From SFHK01 sp045538305 (GTDB taxonomy: Bacteria > Bacillota > Clostridia > Christensenellales > Aristaeellaceae), in NCBI GenBank assembly GCA_045538305.1, contig JAZSRC010000046.1, forward strand, positions 1 to 64,000: 64,000 bases of DNA, in the 5' to 3' direction. The translations under genes and the position numbers were made by a program. The notes under the pieces were generated by a model. The model was not told the origin of the DNA, ran no database searches, and saw nothing but the letters and a program-made list of their open reading frames with translations. Positions 59,227-64,000 of this stretch are shown piece by piece; within the stretch, counting starts at the first letter, position 1, and each line of letters starts with the position of its first letter.

Positions 59227-60951
59227 TCAGTTTTGGCCGCTTAATTCGCTTTTCAGTCTTTCAACCATTCTCCGGATGCGTTCGCGTGCTTCCGTCTGCA
59301 TCAGGAATTCATTTTCGCGGTCGGGTACGCGGTCGCCCATCAACGATACGAACTGGCTTACCTTTAGGCCGAGCGCATCCTGTATGTCGCTGTCGGAGCC
59401 TCTGGGCGATACCAGGTAGTAACAGGCGAGGGAGTCGTTCTGCCCGATTCTGTGTGCGCGGTCCTCAGCCTGAGAATGAACAGCCGGCGACCAGTCGAGT
59501 TCGCCAAAAACCACGCACGTCGCTCTTTGAAGATTGAGGCCGCTGGCACTTCTGAGAGAGATCACACAAAGATCGGTCTTTTCGCTCATAAATGCCTTTA
59601 CGGCCTGATCCTTTTTCTGATCGGTTTCGCGTCCTGTGATGAAAACGGGACGATAGGCCTTCAGTTCCTTTTTGTATATATCCATTACGGCGTGATGATG
59701 CGCCATCAAAAGAACCTTTTCTCCGTTGTCAATCAGCATTTTTACAAATGCGGCGACATACGGCGCCTTCGCTACGCCTGTAGCCTGACGTTCTGTTTGA
59801 GAAATCTGATCTTCAATCAACGCGCGCTGACTGGCGTTATCGGCTTCGGCGAGTATATTCAATTGACCGACAATCGGGCGCATCAGTTCTCTGTATACCT
59901 TATCATCCCAATCGATTTCCTGAACCAATCTGCGCTTGGGAGGCAGCTCTTTTAAAACCTCTGATTTAAGGCGCCGCATGAGCAGCCCTTCCCGGCGCAG
60001 ATACTCGCCCAACAAATCCGGTTTTTGCACGATCATGCCGCCGTAGCCATAACACCATTCGCGCGAGAAGCTTTCAAAATCGCCCAGAAAGTGATAGTCT
60101 ATGATGTTGATTACGTTCCAGATTTCGCCGCCATTATTGTAAATGGGCGTACCCGAAAGGCCGATCACCTGTTCGCATGCGCCTGATAAAAGGCTGGCGG
60201 CGGAATACTTTTCCGTGCCGCTGTGACGCAGCTCCTGAATTTCGTCAAATATCACGCATCCGAAGCTGTATTCCGTGAGGGCGTTTTTCCAACCGCGCAA
60301 TAAAAGATAGTGAACAATGTATACATCCGCCTCGGGAAGATCATAAGGCGTAAGCCCGCGGATTACATGAATGCGCAGGCTGCCATCGGGCTTTAAAAAC
60401 CGTTCGCATTCGCGCGTCCAGTTTCTGACAAGGTGGGGTGGAGCGACGATCAGGGCCGGATATGCGCGTAAAGATGCGATAAACGCAAGCGCTTGCACCG
60501 TCTTTCCAAGACCCATTTCGTCTGCCAGAAGGCATCTGCGGTTGTTCAGAAGAAAACCGAGACCCAGCCTTTGAAAGGGCATCAGTTCTCCGGAGAATTC
60601 GGATGCAGGGGGATCGGCCTGCGCCGGATTTGTCAGATTCCGCTGCTTTCTTACGGCGTATTCCCGAGCGTCCGTCAGCGCCTTTTCCCAAAGATTTCGA
60701 TCGCTATCCTTGACTTTGAGTGGGTATCTCAGCATCAGCCAATTGAGCTCGCCGACAATTCTTGCATGTGCGGTAAAACGGGCAACGCCGCGGCCGCGTC
60801 CGTCACAGCCAGGAAACAAACGCTTGGCCAGCTCAGTCACGCACGGCTCTGCCCGGATTGTCCAGCATTTGGAACGGCGATTGTAAGACAGCGTGCCATA
60901 GATATGACCGCTTTCGTCGGGCGTATGGAGATAGGATGGATAATCGTTCAC
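59227..60951 (-). CDS. SNF2-family helicase/ATPase
   Basis: A 574-residue SNF2 (superfamily 2) DNA translocase. It has motif I (DEMGLGKTVQ), motif Ia (LIVAPPHLVRNW), motif II as DEIQ instead of DEAH (VIFDEIQELRH), motif III (LSGTP), and the C-terminal motifs V and VI (SGLNLQRAT, AEDRAHRIGQ). The N-terminal 110 residues are not recognised. Layout is that of small SMARCAL1/HepA-like proteins. The start is GTG 60951, overlapping the nuclease stop by 4 bases (GTGA), with GGGGGGT upstream; a longer TTG start at 60969 is less likely. Helicase and nuclease are thus coupled. Confidence 0.88.
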   Translation of the reverse strand: MNDYPSYLHTPDESGHIYGTLSYNRRSKCWTIRAEPCVTELAKRLFPGCDGRGRGVARFTAHARIVGELNWLMLRYPLKVKDSDRNLWEKALTDAREYAVRKQRNLTNPAQADPPASEFSGELMPFQRLGLGFLLNNRRCLLADEMGLGKTVQALAFIASLRAYPALIVAPPHLVRNWTRECERFLKPDGSLRIHVIRGLTPYDLPEADVYIVHYLLLRGWKNALTEYSFGCVIFDEIQELRHSGTEKYSAASLLSGACEQVIGLSGTPIYNNGGEIWNVINIIDYHFLGDFESFSREWCYGYGGMIVQKPDLLGEYLRREGLLMRRLKSEVLKELPPKRRLVQEIDWDDKVYRELMRPIVGQLNILAEADNASQRALIEDQISQTERQATGVAKAPYVAAFVKMLIDNGEKVLLMAHHHAVMDIYKKELKAYRPVFITGRETDQKKDQAVKAFMSEKTDLCVISLRSASGLNLQRATCVVFGELDWSPAVHSQAEDRAHRIGQNDSLACYYLVSPRGSDSDIQDALGLKVSQFVSLMGDRVPDRENEFLMQTEARERIRRMVERLKSELSGQN

Positions 60952-61334
60952 GGAAGAGCTACCCCCCAAAGCTTGTCAAGCGACAGACAGTATACGGGTT
61001 TTCCCAATATAGAAGATGGTATATTCGTGCTTTTTGCGCTAACAACGACGATTCCATCAATGCCGTCGATTGACAGATATCGGTTTACCTGCTTGATAAG
61101 CGCCCCTTTGACCGGCTTGCCTTTTTTGACTTCAATCGCTATACCGCCTGATACAAAATCAACGCGGCATCCGGGAGCAAGCTTTGCCTCATGACAAAAG
61201 GGTAAATCGGCTTTAGTAAGAGCGCATGCGACAAGCGCGTGCAGGTCGTACTCGCCGGGTGTGGCGGGAACGAGCAGCACGCGCAGGGCGCGAACAATTC
61301 GAAGAATATGCTCCTGTGCAGAGGGGGAATTCAT
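60948..61334 (-). CDS. PD-(D/E)XK nuclease-like protein
   Basis: A 128-residue protein with the core of PD-(D/E)XK nucleases: Asp 59 in GCRVDF, then Glu 68 and Lys 70 in IAIEVKKG, and a Gln a few residues later (KQVNRYL) as in several subfamilies; Glu 49 (CHEAKL) could be the helix acidic residue. It overlaps the SNF2 gene by 4 bases, and its start shares a base with the DUF4867 stop (TAATG). No methylase or specificity gene is beside it. The pair could serve repair or phage defence. No alignment was possible, so the call rests on motifs. Confidence 0.65.
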   Translation of the reverse strand: MNSPSAQEHILRIVRALRVLLVPATPGEYDLHALVACALTKADLPFCHEAKLAPGCRVDFVSGGIAIEVKKGKPVKGALIKQVNRYLSIDGIDGIVVVSAKSTNIPSSILGKPVYCLSLDKLWGVALP

Positions 61335-61963
61335 TACAGAGTGATGTTTTCGCCCTTCAGGCCGACAAATGCACCGGTTTCTTCAAGGCCGCTTTCGGGA
61401 TGCGCAATCAGCCACTTGTTTACATGGGTAAGAAGCTTGTCTTCCTTGGTATGGGTCTTTCCGCGTGCGGGAAGCGCTTCATTGGTTCCCTTCGGAAGTA
61501 CGACGACGCAGCGGAACGTATCGTTCTCGCCGGCGCTGATGGGCGCGTAGTGCAGAGTCGTTCCGTATACTTCAACCAGAGTTCCCTTCTTTACAAGGAA
61601 GGCCTGCATTTTGGAGGTGTCGTAGGTGAAATCCTTCTGAATGTCCTGCTGTTTGCCGACCAGAAGAATCAGATCGGTGCAGGCGTAGTTGAGCTCGGAA
61701 TCCCTGTGATATTCAACGGCATTCAGCTTGTGGTTAAAGCCGTTGCAAAAACCGATCTGGATGGGCATTCCGCCGTATGCTTCCTCGGAGAACTGTTTGA
61801 AGATGGGCAGCTTTTCAAGCGCTTCGACAGAGGGCACGTACACAACGCTGTCCTCGGGGCAGGGAGTATTCTCCATTGCCTTTGCGAGGGAGTTCAGATA
61901 ATAGCCCTTAATTACCTTTCCGTACGGACGGAATGCACGGCTGGTGACGGATTTTATGGTCAT
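61334..61963 (-). CDS. DUF4867 family protein
   Basis: A 209-residue cytosolic protein of the DUF4867 family, which has a cupin-like fold related to ureidoglycolate-lyase-type proteins. Blocks such as NAVEYHRDSELNYA and TDLILLVGK carry His and Glu residues that could bind metal. In other Firmicutes it is found near sugar metabolism genes. No function is established. TTGGAGGAA precedes the ATG at 61963. It is the first gene of a three-gene run with nuclease and helicase. Confidence 0.75.
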   Translation of the reverse strand: MTIKSVTSRAFRPYGKVIKGYYLNSLAKAMENTPCPEDSVVYVPSVEALEKLPIFKQFSEEAYGGMPIQIGFCNGFNHKLNAVEYHRDSELNYACTDLILLVGKQQDIQKDFTYDTSKMQAFLVKKGTLVEVYGTTLHYAPISAGENDTFRCVVVLPKGTNEALPARGKTHTKEDKLLTHVNKWLIAHPESGLEETGAFVGLKGENITL

Positions 61964-62046
61964 TGTAATTTCCTCCAAAACTATTAAAGTATATCTATCA
62001 TAACATGATTTTGGCACTTTTGCAATCATGATTTACACGATGTTGC

Positions 62047-62074
62047 TTGAAATTGCGTATCATCGGGATATAAT
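62047..62074 (+). promoter_or_regulatory. Promoter of proS
   Basis: -35 TTGAAA (62047-62052), a 16-base spacer and -10 TATAAT (62069-62074). Confidence 0.65.
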
Positions 62075-62080
62075 ATTGAC

Positions 62081-62312
62081 TGTAGCTGTGAAGGAAAATA
62101 CAGGCGACGCGCCAAAGAGAAGAGAGTACGGTTCTCGGCTGAAAGACCGTGCATGCGGCAGTGCCTTTCCCACTTCCTGAGCTGCGCCGATGAGGCGCCG
62201 TTTCGCCCGCGATATTGGGCGCATGAGCCGGGCGCGAACAGCGCCAAGCAAGGTGGTACCGCGGAAGCTTCCCTCCGTCCCTGCATTGGGGCGGAGGTTT
62301 ATTGTTTATTAA
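62081..62312 (+). promoter_or_regulatory. T-box riboswitch of proS, specifier CCC
   Basis: A tRNA(Pro)-sensing leader. Stem I folds with AGGAA/TTCCT and AGGC/GCCT around a loop in which CCC (62169-62171), a proline codon, is followed by A. The T-box AAGGTGGTACCGCGG lies at 62250-62264. The terminator CCTCCGTCCC/GGGGCGGAGG (62272-62297) is followed by a T-rich run. The design is the same as in the serS leader. Confidence 0.9.
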
Positions 62313-62331
62313 GCAGAGAGGAAGACAGACT

Positions 62332-64000
62332 ATGAAATTTACGCAGATGCTCACCAAACGCTTCAAGGATACGCCTGCCGATTGCCAGATTGCCAGCCAC
62401 ATCTTCATGATCCGCGGCGGCTACATGAAAAACGTAGGCAACGGCATTTACTCGCTGTTTCCGGTAACAAAGCGCATTACCACAAAGATTGAAAACATCA
62501 TCCGCCAGGAAATGAACAAGATCGACGGACAGGAAGTTCTGTTTCCGGTCGTTATGCCTGCGAGTCTCTGGCGCGAATCTGGCCGCTATGATTCCATCGC
62601 CAGTGAGCTCGTTCGCTTCCACGACAGAAGCGGAAACGATATGGTTCTTGGCATGACGCACGAGGAGGCAGCTGTTCAGCTTGCTCGCGAGACTGCAGAA
62701 AGCTATCAGCAGTATCCGTTTATGATTTATCAGATTCAGACCAAGTTCCGCGACGAACCCCGCGCAAGAGGCGGCCTGATCCGCGTTCGCGAATTCACCA
62801 TGAAGGACGCCTATTCCTTCCATACCACCAAGGAGGATCTGGAAGAGTACTATATGCGCTGCCATAAGGCATATGAGAGGATCTTCGCGCGCTGCGGCGT
62901 GCCGGAGGTAATTTCCGTAGCCTCCGACAGCGGCATGATGGGCGGAAAGGTTGCGCATGAGTTCATGCTTCTGACGCCTGTAGGAGAGGATTCCCTGGTT
63001 GTTTGCTCTGAATGCGATTTCCGAGCCAATATGGAAACTGCGGATTGCACCTTTGATAAGCTGCCCGGCGAGGCGGAGGAGTTTAAGAAGGTAGCCACTC
63101 CCGAAATGAAGACCATTGAAGAAGTAGCCGCATTCCTTGGCAAGGAAATGAATTGCCTGCTTAAAGCCGTTGCCTATCAGAGAGAGGACGACGACAGTAT
63201 CGTAATCGTATTTATCCGCGGAGATCTCGAGGTTAACGAAATAAAACTGCGCAACTTCCTTAAGAGTGAGATCCATCCTGCGCTGGATCTGAACGAATAT
63301 GACGTATGCGCCGGCTTCATTGGCCCCAAGGGTCTTACCGATAAGGTCAAGGTTGTTTACGACTCTTCCGTACTGACCAGAGAAGCCTTTGTTTGCGGTG
63401 CAAACGAGGAAGGCTATCATATGACCGGCCTGAACATTGCGCGCGATCTTGGCGAAATTGATACGGTGGATGTAGCCAAGGCAGTGGAAGGCGGTATTTG
63501 CCCGGTTTGCGGTAAGCATACGCTGACGCTGAACCGAGGCATCGAGGTCGGCAATATCTTCCAGCTGGGCGATAAGTACACCCGCTCCATGGGCATGAAG
63601 TACATTGACCAGAACGGCGTAATGCAGACTCCCATCATGGGCTGCTACGGAATTGGCGTAGGCCGTCTGGCAGCGTCCGTATGCGAGGCGCATCATGACG
63701 ATTATGGCCCCATCTGGCCGATGTCCATTGCACCATGGCAGGTACAGCTTTGCGCTCTGCGCGCCGATCAGGGCGAGGTTCGCGAGTTTGCCGATAAGCT
63801 GTATGAGGAAATGCAGAACGCCGGTATCGAAGTGCTCTATGACGACCGCCCGGTATCCGCAGGCGTTATGTTCTCCGACGCCGATCTGACCGGCATTCCG
63901 CTGAGGGTTGTTGTAAGCCCGAAGGGCCTGAAAAACGGAACCGTAGAGATCTCCAAGCGCGATAAGAGCATGATGGAGAAGATCGAAAAGGCTGACGCAT
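62332..64000 (+). CDS. proS: Prolyl-tRNA synthetase (partial, runs off the window)
   Basis: ProRS charges tRNA(Pro). The frame is open from ATG 62332 to the window end (about 556 residues seen of roughly 570), so only the last part is missing. It is the bacterial type with an editing insert: catalytic motif 2 TKFRDEPRARGGLIRVREF, then the INS domain that removes mischarged alanine (about 220-400), motif 3 MGCYGIGVGRLAASV, and the anticodon domain near the end. GAGAGGAAG precedes the ATG. Confidence 0.96.
   Translation, partial: MKFTQMLTKRFKDTPADCQIASHIFMIRGGYMKNVGNGIYSLFPVTKRITTKIENIIRQEMNKIDGQEVLFPVVMPASLWRESGRYDSIASELVRFHDRSGNDMVLGMTHEEAAVQLARETAESYQQYPFMIYQIQTKFRDEPRARGGLIRVREFTMKDAYSFHTTKEDLEEYYMRCHKAYERIFARCGVPEVISVASDSGMMGGKVAHEFMLLTPVGEDSLVVCSECDFRANMETADCTFDKLPGEAEEFKKVATPEMKTIEEVAAFLGKEMNCLLKAVAYQREDDDSIVIVFIRGDLEVNEIKLRNFLKSEIHPALDLNEYDVCAGFIGPKGLTDKVKVVYDSSVLTREAFVCGANEEGYHMTGLNIARDLGEIDTVDVAKAVEGGICPVCGKHTLTLNRGIEVGNIFQLGDKYTRSMGMKYIDQNGVMQTPIMGCYGIGVGRLAASVCEAHHDDYGPIWPMSIAPWQVQLCALRADQGEVREFADKLYEEMQNAGIEVLYDDRPVSAGVMFSDADLTGIPLRVVVSPKGLKNGTVEISKRDKSMMEKIEKADA

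Noticed and set aside
59227..61334. DISARM or a classical type III restriction system
   Set aside because: No methylase, DUF1998 or phospholipase-D gene is next to the SNF2/nuclease pair, so it does not fit a known layout.
62299..63696. 465-codon minus-strand open frame opposite proS
   Set aside because: proS is certain from its motifs and T-box. The antisense frame has no ribosome site or recognised domain.

Overview
The window is chromosomal DNA of an endospore-forming Bacillota, most likely a Clostridia lineage outside Lachnospiraceae. The evidence is the sporulation genes spoIIGA-sigE and spoIVFA-spoIVFB, the Firmicutes-type L27 leader with its protease gene prp, T-box riboswitches on serS and proS, and AGGAGG ribosome sites throughout. 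A more exact placement (Christensenellales-like, from the secreted rather than lipid-anchored sugar-binding protein) is only a guess. No rRNA, tRNA, CRISPR array, insertion sequence or prophage was recognised.

Layout. 1-2.7 kb: a J-domain protein, then spoIIGA-sigE behind a long leader dense in Spo0A-box sequences. 2.7-7.8 kb: coaX with a pantothenate-type ECF S component, then small enzymes (VOC, cupin, beta-lactamase-fold serine hydrolase, alpha/beta hydrolase, SGNH hydrolase). 7.8-13.5 kb: a sugar ABC operon (binding protein, ATPase, permease, Gfo/Idh oxidoreductase); its permease carries an unusual helical extracytoplasmic N-terminal domain. 13.6-25.8 kb: a serpin, a DUF5131 protein, a TIM-barrel isomerase, a polytopic membrane protein, a MarR regulator, two peptidoglycan-binding repeat proteins, a 56-residue ferredoxin and a tRNA-type methyltransferase. 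25.8-32.7 kb, minus strand: murJ-ruvB-queA-DUF362 ferredoxin-glgB. 33-36 kb: a membrane-anchored unknown, an AlkZ-related protein, and T-box-serS. 36-39.6 kb, minus strand: a MerR-like regulator and a GlcNAc-kinase/SIS/ceramidase-like operon.

39.7-49.3 kb, minus strand: maf-mreBCD-mrdA-minD-rodA-spoIVFA-spoIVFB, the rod-shape and sigma-K activation block. It diverges from rplU-prp-rpmA (49.6-50.5 kb), so the familiar Bacillus order is kept but split by an inversion. rpmA has an in-frame amber codon. 50.6-59.2 kb: a tightly packed operon ogg-DUF554-MFS-queG followed by a sugar catabolic set (two TIM-barrel isomerases, a 2-hydroxyacid dehydrogenase, a GH78-like glycosidase). 59.2-62 kb, minus strand: DUF4867-PD-(D/E)XK nuclease-SNF2 helicase, with overlapping genes. 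62.0-64.0 kb: T-box-proS, cut by the window end.

The most unusual items are the amber codon in L27, the permease with a 240-residue extracytoplasmic helical domain paired with an unanchored binding protein, the coupled SNF2/nuclease pair, an NlpC/P60 domain that has lost its catalytic residues, a hairpin that would mask the spoIVFA ribosome site, orphan MinD, and a eukaryotic-type glycogen branching enzyme.
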